From CAVWSM01 sp963798505 (GTDB lineage: Bacteria > Actinomycetota > Actinomycetes > Jiangellales > Jiangellaceae): DNA of 64,000 nt. Below the pieces are notes generated by a model that saw nothing but the letters and a program-made list of their open reading frames with translations, made no database searches and had not been told where the DNA came from. Made by a program: the position numbers and the translations under genes. Positions 38,341 to 47,555 of the stretch are shown piece by piece; the stretch's first letter is position 1, and each line of letters starts with the position of its first letter. The DNA lies in the NCBI GenBank assembly GCA_963798505.1, contig CAWCTX010000015.1, positions 124,001-188,000 of the forward strand, written 5' to 3'.

Positions 38341-38754
38341 ATGACATCGAAACCCCTGCCCGACACTCACGTCGACCTGCTCGACAGACCGCTGTACGGC
38401 CATCTTGCGACGATCCGTCCGGACGGCGCGCCGCAGAGCAGCGTGATGTGGTACGCCTGGGACGGCGACCGCATCCGCATGACACACAAGCGGACACGAC
38501 AGAAGTTCCAGAACTTTCAACATCAGCCGCGCGTCGCCATGACCATCGCCGACCCGGACGACCCGCTGCGCAGCCTCGAGGTGCGCGGTGTCGTGGAGAG
38601 CGTCGAGCCCGACATGGGGGCGACGCTTTACCGCGCGCTGCAGGAGCGCTACGGCAAGGTCTACGAGATCAAGGACGCGGTCGATCGCGTCGTCGTAACC
38701 ATCCGTCCCGAGTCGTACGTGCCCGTCGTCGGCGGACGGGTGGTCCGCGGCTAG
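38341..38754 (+). CDS. PPOX-class F420-dependent oxidoreductase
   Basis: 137-residue split beta-barrel flavin/F420 protein. Motifs: LYGHLATIRPDGAPQSSVMWYAW, RIRMTHKRTRQKFQNFQHQP, VAMTIADPDDPLRSLEVRG and TIRPESYVPVVGG. These match the TIGR03618-type PPOX proteins common in actinobacteria that use F420. Start at ATG 38341, judged from where family similarity begins. Substrate unknown. Confidence 0.85.
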   Translation: MTSKPLPDTHVDLLDRPLYGHLATIRPDGAPQSSVMWYAWDGDRIRMTHKRTRQKFQNFQHQPRVAMTIADPDDPLRSLEVRGVVESVEPDMGATLYRALQERYGKVYEIKDAVDRVVVTIRPESYVPVVGGRVVRG

Positions 38755-38759
38755 CGGTG

Positions 38760-38879
38760 TCAGAGGGCCGCTATGAGGCCGTACTCAATGGCAGTCGCGG
38801 CGTTCGCGCTTGCGGTCCCGATCGCCATCACGACCGCCGCCACGATGACGACAGCGATGCCTCGAAACATCCGTCGCAT
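38760..38879 (-). CDS. Small secreted or membrane peptide with a Flp-pilin-like end
   Basis: 39 residues from ATG 38879 (GGAGG 6 bases upstream; a second ATG 9 bases later is also possible). A hydrophobic segment FRGIAVVIVAAVVMAIGTASA is followed by ATAIEYGLIAAL and the stop. TAIEYGLIAAL is the signature of Flp/Fap type IVb pilins, where it precedes a segment very like IAVVIVAAVV; here the two halves are in reversed order. Either a decayed, rearranged pilin or chance. No tad genes are nearby. Confidence 0.5.
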   Translation of the reverse strand: MRRMFRGIAVVIVAAVVMAIGTASANAATAIEYGLIAAL

Positions 38880-38953
38880 CCTCCACCTCCACTGGATTGT
38901 CGATGCCGCGCGCTGACGCTCGTGTTCGGCGCTGACGGGACCGGCGGTTTGGG

Positions 38954-41218
38954 TCACCAGGTGTCGGTGATGTCCTCCGGCCGCACCGGCACCCGAGTCA
39001 GCGGTCGGCCAGTGGCGGCGCGCACGGCGGCGACGATCGCCGGCGTGGACGAGATGGTGGGCGGCTCGCCGACACCGCGCAGACCGTAGGGCGCGTGCGG
39101 GTCGGCGAGCTCGAGCACCTCCACCTGCATCGGTGGCATGTCGAGGATGGTGGGGATCAGATAGTCGGTGAACGACGGGTTTCGCACCACTCCCCCGGCC
39201 ACCTGGATCTCCTCCATGAGTGCGAGACCCAACCCCTGCGCCGAGCCGCCATGGATCTGGCCGACGACGGCGTCAGGGTTCATGGCCTTGCCGACGTCCT
39301 GGACGGTCGCCAGCTCGACCACCTTGACCAGACCCAGCTCTACATCGACGTCGACGACGGCCCGGTGCGCAGCAAAGGCGTACTGCACATGCGCGTTGCC
39401 CTGCCCGTCGGCGTCCAGCTCCTGCGTCGGCCGGTGCCGCCACTCCACGGTCTCCTCCACGGCATCGTCGCCCAGCACCTCGACCAGGTCGCCCAACGCC
39501 TCGCTGCCGGCCCGCTCGGTGAGCCGCGCCCGCACAGCCTCGCTGGCCGCTTTGACAGCGCCACCCGTCACGTAGGTCTGCCGCGACGCCGACGTCGACC
39601 CGGCGCTGCCGATCTGGGTGTCGGCGGGCAGGATCGTGACGCGCTGCACCCCCAGCTCCGTACGCACGATCTGCGCCAGCAGCGTGACCAACCCCTGCCC
39701 CACCTCCGCCGCCGCCGTGAAGACACTCGCGACCGGCTCCCCCGCGATCACCTCGAGTCGCACCCGCGCCGTGGAGAAATCGTCGAACCCCGCCGAGAAG
39801 CCGACGTTCTTGATGCCCACCCCGTAGCCAACACCACGCACCACCCCCTCGCCGTGCGTGGTGTTGGCTACGCCCCCGGGCAACCCCCGCAAGTCGGTGT
39901 CGCTGTCGCGGCGCGCGGGCGGCAGCGGCATGTCGGCCAGTCGCCTCAGGATCTCGGCCACCGGCGCCGCCGAGTCGATGACCTGACCCGTGGGCATCGA
40001 GTCGCCCTCGCTGATGGCATTGATGACGCGTACGGCGACGGGGTCCATGCCCAGCGCCGCAGCCAGCTTGTCCATCTGAGACTCGTACGCAAACGCCGCC
40101 TGCACGGCACCGAATCCGCGCATCGCTCCGCACGGCGGGTTGTTGGTGTAGACCCCGAAGCACTCCATATGCGCGTTGGGCACCACGTAGGGACCGACGC
40201 CCAACGTCGCCGCGTTGGTGACGACCGCCTGCGTCGACGACGCATAGGCACCACCGTCGAGAACCGTGCGCGCCTTGACATAGACCAGCCGACCGTCGCG
40301 CGTCGCGCCGTGCTCGTAGGTCAGCCGGGCCGGATGCCGGTGTACGTGCCCGAAGAACGACTCCTCGCGGGAATAGACCATCTTCACCGGCCGGCCGGTG
40401 CGCAGCGCCAGCATGGACGCATGGATCTGCATCGACAGGTCCTCACGCGCACCGAACGCCCCACCCACGCCCGCCAGCGTGATGCGCACCAGGTCGTCCG
40501 GCAGGCCGAGGCACGCCGCGACCTGGCTGCGGTCGACGTGTAGCCACTGGGTCGCGACGTAGAGGTCGACTCCGCCATCGGGCGCAGGCACCGCAAGCCC
40601 CGACTCCGGCCCCAGAAACGCCTGGTCCTGCATGCCGACCTCATAGGTACCGGTCACGACCACGTCGACCGCATCGGGCGAGACCTTCGACTGGTCGCCG
40701 CGCCGGATGACCCGGTGCCGCACGACGTTGCCGTCGGGACGCCCCTCGTGCAGCAGCGGCGCGTCGGGCAGCAGGGCCGCCTCGGGGTCGGTGAGCGGCT
40801 CGAGGACCTCGTAGTCGACGACGATGGCCGTCGCGGCGCGCCGGGCGATCTCCGGATGGTCGGCCGCCACGATGGCGATGGGCTCACCGTGGAACCGCAC
40901 GTCCTTGTCGGCGAGGACGGGCTGGTCGGCATGCTCGAGCCCGTACAGCTGCTGCCCCGGCACGTCGTCCCGCGTGAGCACGGCGCGTACGCCCGGCACG
41001 GCCAGCGCGCAACCGATGTCGATGCGTCGGATCCGCGCCCGCGGGTGCGCGCTGCGCAGGGTGGCGCCCCACAGCATGCCCTCCATCCACAGGTCGCTGG
41101 AGTAGGCGAACTCACCTTTGACCTTGAGCGTGCCGTCGGGGCGGAGCACGCTCTCGCCGATGCCTCCGCTGGCCGGCGCGCTGAGCGGCTGCCGGGACCG
41201 GGCGGGCGCCGTGCTCAT
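38954..41218 (-). CDS. Xanthine dehydrogenase, molybdopterin-binding subunit
   Basis: Large catalytic subunit converting hypoxanthine/xanthine to urate, about 754 residues. Moco contacts: GGAFGAREDL, GAMRGFGAVQAAFAYESQMD, AAAEVGQGLVTLLAQI and the base-catalytic Glu in YGLRGVGEPPTIS. The N-terminal half has LWGATLRSAHPRARI and YGLEHADQPVLADKDVRFHGEPI. Start at ATG 41218, overlapping the small-subunit stop (ATGA). Third gene of the FAD, FeS, Moco operon on the minus strand, opposite to PucR. Urate made here would enter the ureide operon 20 kb away. Confidence 0.9.
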   Translation of the reverse strand: MSTAPARSRQPLSAPASGGIGESVLRPDGTLKVKGEFAYSSDLWMEGMLWGATLRSAHPRARIRRIDIGCALAVPGVRAVLTRDDVPGQQLYGLEHADQPVLADKDVRFHGEPIAIVAADHPEIARRAATAIVVDYEVLEPLTDPEAALLPDAPLLHEGRPDGNVVRHRVIRRGDQSKVSPDAVDVVVTGTYEVGMQDQAFLGPESGLAVPAPDGGVDLYVATQWLHVDRSQVAACLGLPDDLVRITLAGVGGAFGAREDLSMQIHASMLALRTGRPVKMVYSREESFFGHVHRHPARLTYEHGATRDGRLVYVKARTVLDGGAYASSTQAVVTNAATLGVGPYVVPNAHMECFGVYTNNPPCGAMRGFGAVQAAFAYESQMDKLAAALGMDPVAVRVINAISEGDSMPTGQVIDSAAPVAEILRRLADMPLPPARRDSDTDLRGLPGGVANTTHGEGVVRGVGYGVGIKNVGFSAGFDDFSTARVRLEVIAGEPVASVFTAAAEVGQGLVTLLAQIVRTELGVQRVTILPADTQIGSAGSTSASRQTYVTGGAVKAASEAVRARLTERAGSEALGDLVEVLGDDAVEETVEWRHRPTQELDADGQGNAHVQYAFAAHRAVVDVDVELGLVKVVELATVQDVGKAMNPDAVVGQIHGGSAQGLGLALMEEIQVAGGVVRNPSFTDYLIPTILDMPPMQVEVLELADPHAPYGLRGVGEPPTISSTPAIVAAVRAATGRPLTRVPVRPEDITDTW

Positions 41219-41691
41219 GCCGCGGACTCGGCACGGCGCGTGGCGGCCAGCCGCACCGCGTCGAGGATCTTCTCGTAGCCCGTGCAGCGGCACAGGTTGC
41301 CCGCGAGCGCTTCACGGATCTCGGCATCGGACGGCTCACCCACCCGCTCGATGAGGTCGTGCGCCTGCACGATGAGACCGGGCGTGCAGAAGCCGCACTG
41401 CACCGCGCCCGTCTCGATGAAGCACTGCTGCATCGCGGACAGCTCGGCGCCGTCGGCGAGCCCCTCGACCGTACGGACGTCGCGTCCCTCGGCCTGTCCG
41501 GCGGCGACCAGGCACGCGCACACCGTCAACCCGTCGAGGTAGACGGTGCACGACCCGCATTCACCCTGCTCGCAGGCGTTCTTGGTGCCGGGCAGGCCAA
41601 GGCGCTCGCGCAGCACGTAGAGCAGGCTCTCGCCCTCCCACACGTCGTCGGCCTGCATCGGCGCGCCGTTGACGGTCACCGTGACGCGCAT
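41215..41691 (-). CDS. Xanthine dehydrogenase, 2Fe-2S subunit
   Basis: 158 residues with two [2Fe-2S] domains. The plant-type cluster ligands are in NACEQGECGSCTVYLDGLTVC, and the C-terminal cluster in CGFCTPG and NLCRCTGYEKI. Passes electrons from the Moco subunit to FAD. Ends with a 4-base overlap into the Moco subunit gene and starts 5 bases after the FAD subunit stop. Confidence 0.93.
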   Translation of the reverse strand: MRVTVTVNGAPMQADDVWEGESLLYVLRERLGLPGTKNACEQGECGSCTVYLDGLTVCACLVAAGQAEGRDVRTVEGLADGAELSAMQQCFIETGAVQCGFCTPGLIVQAHDLIERVGEPSDAEIREALAGNLCRCTGYEKILDAVRLAATRRAESAA

Positions 41692-41696
41692 GTCAG

Positions 41697-42566
41697 TCAG
41701 GCCGCCTTCCGATGGGCGTCCCAGGCCCAGGTGAGCGTGCGCCGGGCCAGCACGGCGAGGGTGTGCAGGCGATAGGAGGCTGTGCCGCGGACGTCGTCGA
41801 TCGGCGCCGCGGCGGCTGCCACGAGCTCCCCGAACCGGGCCGTCAGAGCATCGGGCAGGGCCGCCCGCGAGTCCCAGAGGCCGTCGGCGGCAAGAGCCTC
41901 GGAGGCGAAGTCCTCCGCCTCGACGGCGCGCCGCGGGGTCGGCGCCGCCGACCCGATGCCCGCGCCGACCCGGCGCTCGTCGGGCCGCAGTGCCAGGCCG
42001 AACGACGCCACCGCGATCACCATCGCGTTGCGGGTGCCGATCTTGGCGAACTCCTGCGCGCCGGTCGCCGCTGGCGCGACGACCGACCGGATCAGCTCGT
42101 CATCGGCGAGAGCGTTGCGTTTGACCCCGGTGAAGAACTCGGCGATCGGGATGGTGCGTCGCCCGCGCACCGACTCCACCTCGACCGCGGCGTCGGTCGC
42201 CAGCAGCACGGGGTGGCAGTCGCCGGCCGGCGACGCCGCGCCCAGGTTGCCGCCGACCGTCCCCCGGTTGCGGATCTGCGGCGAGCCCACCGTGCGCGAC
42301 GCGACGGCGAGGCCGGGCAACAGGCCAGCAAGCTCCTCGATCACTCGGGTGTACGAGACGCCTGCGCCCAGCGTGACCTCGCCGTCAGCCACCCCCCACT
42401 CCTGGATATCCGCGCAGCGCGTCAGGTCGAGCAAGGCGATCGGGCGGCGCTGGTCGAAATTGATCTCGACCATGACGTCAGTGCCACCGGCGATCGGCAC
42501 GGCATCGGGGTGCTCGGACTTGGCGGCAAGCGCGTCCGCCCACGACGATGGCTGCAAGAACTGCAC
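41697..42566 (-). CDS. Xanthine dehydrogenase, FAD-binding subunit
   Basis: 289 residues, CO-dehydrogenase-flavoprotein family. FAD loops are PIAGGTDVMVEIN and TVGSPQIRNRGTVGGNLGAASPAGD; the C-terminal domain carries EFFTGVKRNALADDELI and AKIGTRNAMVIAVASFG. First gene of the operon, GTG start at 42566, divergent from pucR with 97 bases between the starts. Confidence 0.92.
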   Translation of the reverse strand: MQFLQPSSWADALAAKSEHPDAVPIAGGTDVMVEINFDQRRPIALLDLTRCADIQEWGVADGEVTLGAGVSYTRVIEELAGLLPGLAVASRTVGSPQIRNRGTVGGNLGAASPAGDCHPVLLATDAAVEVESVRGRRTIPIAEFFTGVKRNALADDELIRSVVAPAATGAQEFAKIGTRNAMVIAVASFGLALRPDERRVGAGIGSAAPTPRRAVEAEDFASEALAADGLWDSRAALPDALTARFGELVAAAAAPIDDVRGTASYRLHTLAVLARRTLTWAWDAHRKAA

Positions 42567-42651
42567 GGTGTCACGAAGTACACCGCCGGGCTGCCTCCAC
42601 GGCCAGCCACAGCAAGTACGAATCCGTGCACGCAGCGCGCCCGGTCAGTTG

Positions 42652-42657
42652 TACGTT
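42652..42657 (+). promoter_or_regulatory. -10 box of the PucR gene, leaderless start
   Basis: TACGTT followed by CATCCA and ATG 42664, 6 bases, with no ribosome site. It lies in the 97-base gap shared with the xanthine dehydrogenase operon, so PucR may act on both promoters. Confidence 0.45.
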
Positions 42658-42663
42658 CATCCA

Positions 42664-44218
42664 ATGAGGCTGGGCGAGCTCCTCACCCGCCCCGAGCTGC
42701 GGCTGTCTGTCCTCACCGGGGCGGAGCAGCTCGACCGTGAGGTCGCCTCAGTGCTCACCACCGACCTGCTCGACCCGCGGCGCTACGTGCAGCCGGCCGC
42801 GCTGGTGCTCAGCGGCCTGATGTGGCGGCGTACTCCGGCCGACAGCGACCAGTTCGTGGCCGGACTGGTGAGTGCGGGTGTCGTCGCGCTGGCCGCCGGC
42901 GAAGCCGCCTTCGACGGCGTCCCCGAGGATCTCGTCGACGCGTGCAACCAGTACGGCATGCCGCTGCTTGCGGTGCCGGTGGACGTATCGTTCGCGGACA
43001 TCAGTGCGTACGTGCTGACGCGGCTGGGCCCGTCCCAGGACCAGGCGCTCGTCGATCAGCTGTCCCGCCACCGCCGGCTGGTGTCGATGGTGGCGCAGGG
43101 CGCCGGGATGGACGAGCTGATCCGGGTGGTCGGCAAGGACATCGGAGTCGACTGTGTCGTGCTCACCACCACCGGCCGCCGGGTCGCGGGTGTCGCTGCC
43201 GCGCTGGTGCCCGCGGACCTCGACCTGTTCACCCGCGCCTACCTCACCGCCCACCGGCTGCCCGCGGTCGCCACGGCGGTCGACGACCAGGCGTACTCCC
43301 TGTTCGCCGTCGACTCGCCGACCGGTCAGCGGCTCACCGGGTGGTTCATCGCCGGCCAGGGTGACCACCGCAGCTGGGACGACGCCACGACCGCGACGCT
43401 GCGCGAGCTCGGGTCGGCGGTGTCGCTCGAGCGGGCTCGGCTCGACGAGGGACTGCGGTTCCAGCGACGGATCTCCGACGAGATCGTCGGCCTGGTCGCC
43501 GCGGGGCAGGCCCGCCGAGCCGATGTCGCGGTGCGCCTGCGCGACCTCGGCATCGACCCGGACGCCCGGTTCGCGCTCGCGGTGGCCTCCAGCCCAGGCC
43601 GCCCGGACTTCACCGAGACGGCCCGGCTGCTGTTGGACGACGCGGGACAGTCCGTGGCCGAGCGTGGTGGTCACCGGGCAAGTCGACGGGCGCGCGATCG
43701 CGCTGCTGGCCTGGTCGCAGTCGGAACCCGCGCTCGACACCTTGCGGGACGCGCTCCGCCGGCTCGCACCGGGGCTCGGCCGCAACCGGCTCGTCGTGGG
43801 CATCTCGTCGGAAGCCGGCCTCGACGCACTGTCCGGTGCGCTCGACGAGGCCCGCCATGCGCATCGGGTAGCTGAGCTCCAGACCGGGCCCGTGTGCGTG
43901 GTGTCCAGCGACGAGGTGGCTTCTCACGTCACGCTGCTCGCCGCGGTCCCCGACGACGTACGGCGGGCCTTTGCGGCCCGGCTGCTCGGGCCGGTCGTGG
44001 ACTACGACCGGAACCACGAAAGCGAGCTGGTGGCGACCCTCGAGACGTTCCTCCGCTGTGCCGGGTCCTGGAACCGCTGCGCGGCCGAGCTCCACGTGCA
44101 CGTCAACACCGTGCGCTATCGCATCCGGCGCGTGGAGGAGCTGACCCGCCGCGACCTGTCGCGGATCGAGGACCAGGTCGACGTGTTCCTCGCCCTGCGG
44201 TCCCTGGGCGTGTCGTGA
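42664..44218 (+). pseudogene. pucR: PucR-family purine-catabolism regulator, one frameshift
   Basis: About 517 residues when repaired. The N-terminal PucR domain is LTRPELRLSVLTGAEQLDRE with VLTTDLLDPRRYVQPAALVLSG; the C-terminal helix-turn-helix (HTH_30) is FLRCAGSWNRCAAELHVHVNTVRYRIRRVEE. The frame changes near 43660-43672 (QSVAERG to VVVTGQVDGRAIALL), an excess of one base. Divergent from xanthine dehydrogenase and coupled to a MocA-like gene by GTGA overlap. PucR proteins respond to purine or ureide availability. Confidence 0.87.
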
Positions 44219-44802
44219 CCGCGCGCGGGCCGACGATCGCCGGGCTGGTGCTCGCCGCCGGGGAGGGCCGCCGCCTCGGCCGGCCCAAGGCCGTGCTCGA
44301 GATCGACGGCGAGCGCCTCGTCGACCGCGCAGTGCGGATCCTGCGGCACGGCGGCATCGACACGGTCGTGGTCGTCTCCGGCGCGGCCCCGCTCGACGCC
44401 GTGGACGCCTCCGTCGTCGACAACCCGGACTGGAGCAGCGGCATGGGGTCGTCGCTGCGTGCCGGCCTCGCCGCGATGCCCACGGAGGCGGACGCCGCCG
44501 TCGTCGCGCTGGTCGACATGCCTCTGGTGGGGGCGGAGGCCGTACGCAGGGTGAGCCAGGCATGGCGCGACCGGGCCACTCTCGCGGTGGCGACGTATGC
44601 CGGGCGGCGTAGCCACCCCGTGCTGCTGGGCCGCGATCACTGGGCGGGGGTGAGCGTGCTGGCGGTCGGCGACGGGGGCGCCCGCGCGTACCTTCAGCGG
44701 CATCCCGACCTCGTCATCGAGGTGCCCTGTGACGGGACCGGCGACCCGGTCGACATCGACACACCCGAGACGGCCAAGGCGGTGCTGGGCAGAGACCCTT
44801 AG
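44215..44802 (+). CDS. MocA-like molybdenum cofactor cytidylyltransferase
   Basis: 195 residues with the nucleotidyltransferase signature GLVLAAGEGRRLGRPKAVLEIDG, NPDWSSGMGSSLRAGLAAM, VVALVDMPLVGAEAV, SHPVLLGRDHWAGV and the final GDPVDIDTPE. MocA enzymes convert Mo-molybdopterin to the cytosine dinucleotide form used by xanthine dehydrogenase family enzymes, which fits the location beside those genes. GTG 44215 overlaps the PucR stop. The 3' end overlaps the convergent gene by 4 bases. Confidence 0.88.
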   Translation: MTARGPTIAGLVLAAGEGRRLGRPKAVLEIDGERLVDRAVRILRHGGIDTVVVVSGAAPLDAVDASVVDNPDWSSGMGSSLRAGLAAMPTEADAAVVALVDMPLVGAEAVRRVSQAWRDRATLAVATYAGRRSHPVLLGRDHWAGVSVLAVGDGGARAYLQRHPDLVIEVPCDGTGDPVDIDTPETAKAVLGRDP

Positions 44803-45308
44803 ACCTGGCCGGTGAAACGGTCGGCGAGATAGGCAAACCGCGCGGCATCGTCGCGCGCGGAGGAGAGGTAGCGGCTCCAGGCCTGCGACTCGTGCCAGAC
44901 GGCGCCGAGCTCCCAGACGCACAGCGTCTCCTTCTGGAGCTCGGCGCGTGGGAGCAGCGCATAACCGCCATCGGTCTTGACGTAGACGGTCTCCCACATC
45001 TCGTTGTTGTTGGTCCAGGTGCCCACGATGAGCAGGAAAAACGGGCCGTCGCAGAGGTGCAGGATGGCGAACCCGAGGTCGCCGGCCGGCTCGAGGCGGC
45101 CCGAGCGCAGCTCGCCAGCAAGGAAGTCGCGGGCCTCCAGGCGCGCCGCCGCGGAGATGGTGTCGGTGGGGCGGCGGATGTCGTACCACTTGAGGCGGGC
45201 CACCTCGGTGCTCACGATCGCACCGGGCTCGATGAGCTTGGGGCCGTGCACATAACCCGGCGCCACCCCGTGGCTGAGCGCCGAGAGCTCCGCGCTGGTT
45301 TGTGTCAT
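44799..45308 (-). CDS. Conserved hypothetical protein
   Basis: 169 residues from ATG 45308; the open frame extends further upstream but the conserved-looking part begins here (LSHGVAPGYVHGPKLIEPGA). Blocks: VSTEVARLKWYDIRRPTDTI, DLGFAILHLCDGPFFLLIVGTWTNNNEMWETVY, SQAWSRYLSSARDDAARFAYL. Looks like a soluble beta-rich protein; no family is recognised. Convergent with the MocA-like gene, 4-base overlap. Confidence 0.65.
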   Translation of the reverse strand: MTQTSAELSALSHGVAPGYVHGPKLIEPGAIVSTEVARLKWYDIRRPTDTISAAARLEARDFLAGELRSGRLEPAGDLGFAILHLCDGPFFLLIVGTWTNNNEMWETVYVKTDGGYALLPRAELQKETLCVWELGAVWHESQAWSRYLSSARDDAARFAYLADRFTGQV

Positions 45309-45383
45309 GCAGGTGAACGTACGCCCGGGGTCCGACAGAAATGCCGTCGCGAACTGTCGGTCGCATCGACTAGACAAAGGGCC

Positions 45384-46619
45384 ATGAGCGGCGACCTGGC
45401 GATGCGGCCGATCGAGGACGACGAGTTCGGCGCCTTCTACGCGTGCTTCTTCAACGCCCTCGGCTATGACCCCCGCGACGACGAGCGCGACCTCGAGCGC
45501 ACCGGGGTCGACATGCGGCGCACCCTCGCGTCGTTCGACGGCGACCAGATGGTGAGCACGGCCGCGATCCTCACCCGACAGCTCACGGTGCCGGGCGCGA
45601 TCGTGCCCGTGGCGGCGGTGACGATGGTGAGCGTGGCGCCCACCCACCGGCGCCGCGGCATCCTCACGACGATGATGACTCGGCAGCTGACCGAGCTCCA
45701 CGACCAGCAGGCCGAGCCGGTGGCCGCCCTGTTTGCCTCGGAGGCGGGCATCTATGGTCGGTTCGGCTACGGCCTGGCCGCACGCAGTGCGCAGGTCAGC
45801 GGGGCGACGCGGACCATGCAGCTCGCAGCTGACGTCGACCTCGGGCCGGGTCGCGTTCAGCTGCTGACCGCGGCGGAGGCCGAGCCACACCTGCGGGCGG
45901 TCTACGAGTCGGTCCGGCCAAGCCAGCCGGGGTGGCTCGACCGGGACGACCCCTGGTGGGGGGTGCGGCTCTACGACCCCGAGCACCGGCGCCAGGGCGC
46001 GACCACCCTGCGCTTCGCGGTGCACCTCGAGCCGTCAGCCGAGGCCACCGGCTATGCCGTCTACCGGGTCAAGATGGACTGGAATGACGCCGGCCCGAAC
46101 GGCGAGGTCCAGGTCACCGAGCTGGTTGCCGCCACCACAGAGGCCTACGCCGCGCTGTGGAGCTTCCTGCTCAACCTCGACATGATCCGACGGATCCAGT
46201 GGCGCATGGCCGCGCCCGACGAGGCGGTGCAGCACCTCATCGGCGACCCGCGCGCCGTGCAGCTCACGCTGGCCGACAACCTCTGGGTCCGTGTCGTGGA
46301 CGTCGACCGGGCGCTGGCCGCGCGGACCTACTCCCGCGACATCGACCTGGTCCTCGAGGTCGCCGATCCCACGTGCCCGTGGAACGCCCGCCGCTGGCGG
46401 CTGTCCGGTAACGGCGATGGGGCCACGTGCGCGCCGACCTCTGACCCGGCAGACCTACAACTCGGCAGCACCGACCTCGGTGCGGCTTATCTCGGCGGCC
46501 CGACGCTCTCCGCACTCGCCGCAGCCGGCCGGGTCCGCGAGGTCAGCAAGGGCGCGCTCGCCGCGGCCTCGCGGGCGTTCGGCGGCGATCGCGCGCCCTG
46601 GTGCCTCGAGATCTTCTGA
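45384..46619 (+). CDS. Eis-like GNAT acetyltransferase
   Basis: 411 residues: an N-terminal GNAT domain with the acetyl-CoA motif VSVAPTHRRRGILTTMM (V-x-P-x3-R-R-G), LFASEAGIYGRFGYGLA, a second GNAT-like domain (ELVAATTEAYAALWSFLLNLD) and a C-terminal sterol-carrier-like domain ending CLEIF. This three-domain plan and the free C-terminal carboxylate are those of Eis, which acetylates lysines and aminoglycosides in mycobacteria. The natural substrate here is unknown. ATG 45384 with AAAGGG upstream. Confidence 0.88.
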   Translation: MSGDLAMRPIEDDEFGAFYACFFNALGYDPRDDERDLERTGVDMRRTLASFDGDQMVSTAAILTRQLTVPGAIVPVAAVTMVSVAPTHRRRGILTTMMTRQLTELHDQQAEPVAALFASEAGIYGRFGYGLAARSAQVSGATRTMQLAADVDLGPGRVQLLTAAEAEPHLRAVYESVRPSQPGWLDRDDPWWGVRLYDPEHRRQGATTLRFAVHLEPSAEATGYAVYRVKMDWNDAGPNGEVQVTELVAATTEAYAALWSFLLNLDMIRRIQWRMAAPDEAVQHLIGDPRAVQLTLADNLWVRVVDVDRALAARTYSRDIDLVLEVADPTCPWNARRWRLSGNGDGATCAPTSDPADLQLGSTDLGAAYLGGPTLSALAAAGRVREVSKGALAAASRAFGGDRAPWCLEIF

Positions 46620-46672
46620 GCACGGCGGGGCGGCTGTGCGGCCGCTCGCGGGTCGCGGCATGATGATTTGTC

Positions 46673-47488
46673 GTGAGTTCCGGGAGGTACGGTCCTAGGC
46701 CGACTGGCCCGTCCCGGCGGCGTGGGCGTCTGACCACGCGCGGTCGGCTCGCCCTCGCCGGCCTCGTTGGCGCCTCGGTGCTCGTCGGCGGCAACGTCGT
46801 CGGTACGCTAGGCGACCCGGCCCAGCCCGATCAGGCGACGACGTCGGACCACACGAGTGCGCTGGACAGCGCGCAGGCCGAGGCTCCGGAGCTGGTCACC
46901 CCGACAGAGGCACCGCCGCAAACCCCTGCCGAGCCGCCACCCCCACCGGCCCCGGTGACCGTGCCCGCCACCGGACCCGGCACGTTCGTCGTGGCTGCCG
47001 GGGTGGGCAACCCCGTCGGCACGGGCCGAATGACCCGCTACACCGTCGAGGTCGAGAACGGGCTCCCGTTCGACCCGGCCGAGGTGGCCGCCATCGTGGA
47101 GGCGGCCATCGGCGACCCACGGGGGTGGACGGCGGCCGGGTCATACGCCTTCCAGCGCGTCGACGCCAACCCTGACGTGCACGTCCGCCTGTCCACTCCG
47201 GGCACCACCGACGCGCTGTGCGCGCCGCTGCAGACCAATGGCGAGGTGTCGTGCCGTAACAACGCCAACGTGGTGCTCAACGCCAAGCGCTGGGCCCTGG
47301 GCATCGACGCCTACGCGGACGACCTGGCGAGCTATCGGGCCTATCTCGTCAACCACGAGATGGGCCACGCCATCGGCCACGGCCACGTGCCCTGCCCCGG
47401 CGTCGGGCAGCCCGCGCCGGTGATGCTGCAGCAGACCTTCGGGCTCAACGGCTGCGTACGCAACGCCTGGCCGGCCGTGGCGCCGTGA
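46673..47488 (+). CDS. DUF3152 protein, secreted zinc-protease-like
   Basis: 271 residues. A basic cytoplasmic head and one membrane segment (LALAGLVGASVLVGGNVV) are followed by a Pro/Thr-rich linker and a DUF3152 domain. The C-terminal part holds HEMGHAIGHGH at 228-238, a full HExxHxxGxxH zinc motif as in metzincins, with DVHVRLSTPGTTDALCAP and CRNNANVVLNAKRW before it. It should act outside the membrane. GTG 46673 start. Confidence 0.85.
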   Translation: MSSGRYGPRPTGPSRRRGRLTTRGRLALAGLVGASVLVGGNVVGTLGDPAQPDQATTSDHTSALDSAQAEAPELVTPTEAPPQTPAEPPPPPAPVTVPATGPGTFVVAAGVGNPVGTGRMTRYTVEVENGLPFDPAEVAAIVEAAIGDPRGWTAAGSYAFQRVDANPDVHVRLSTPGTTDALCAPLQTNGEVSCRNNANVVLNAKRWALGIDAYADDLASYRAYLVNHEMGHAIGHGHVPCPGVGQPAPVMLQQTFGLNGCVRNAWPAVAP

Positions 47489-47555
47489 GGTAACCCGAGC
47501 CCGCTCGTGCCGTTCAGTCACGCTGTACGATCAGTCCCCGAAAGGGGGCCATCGA

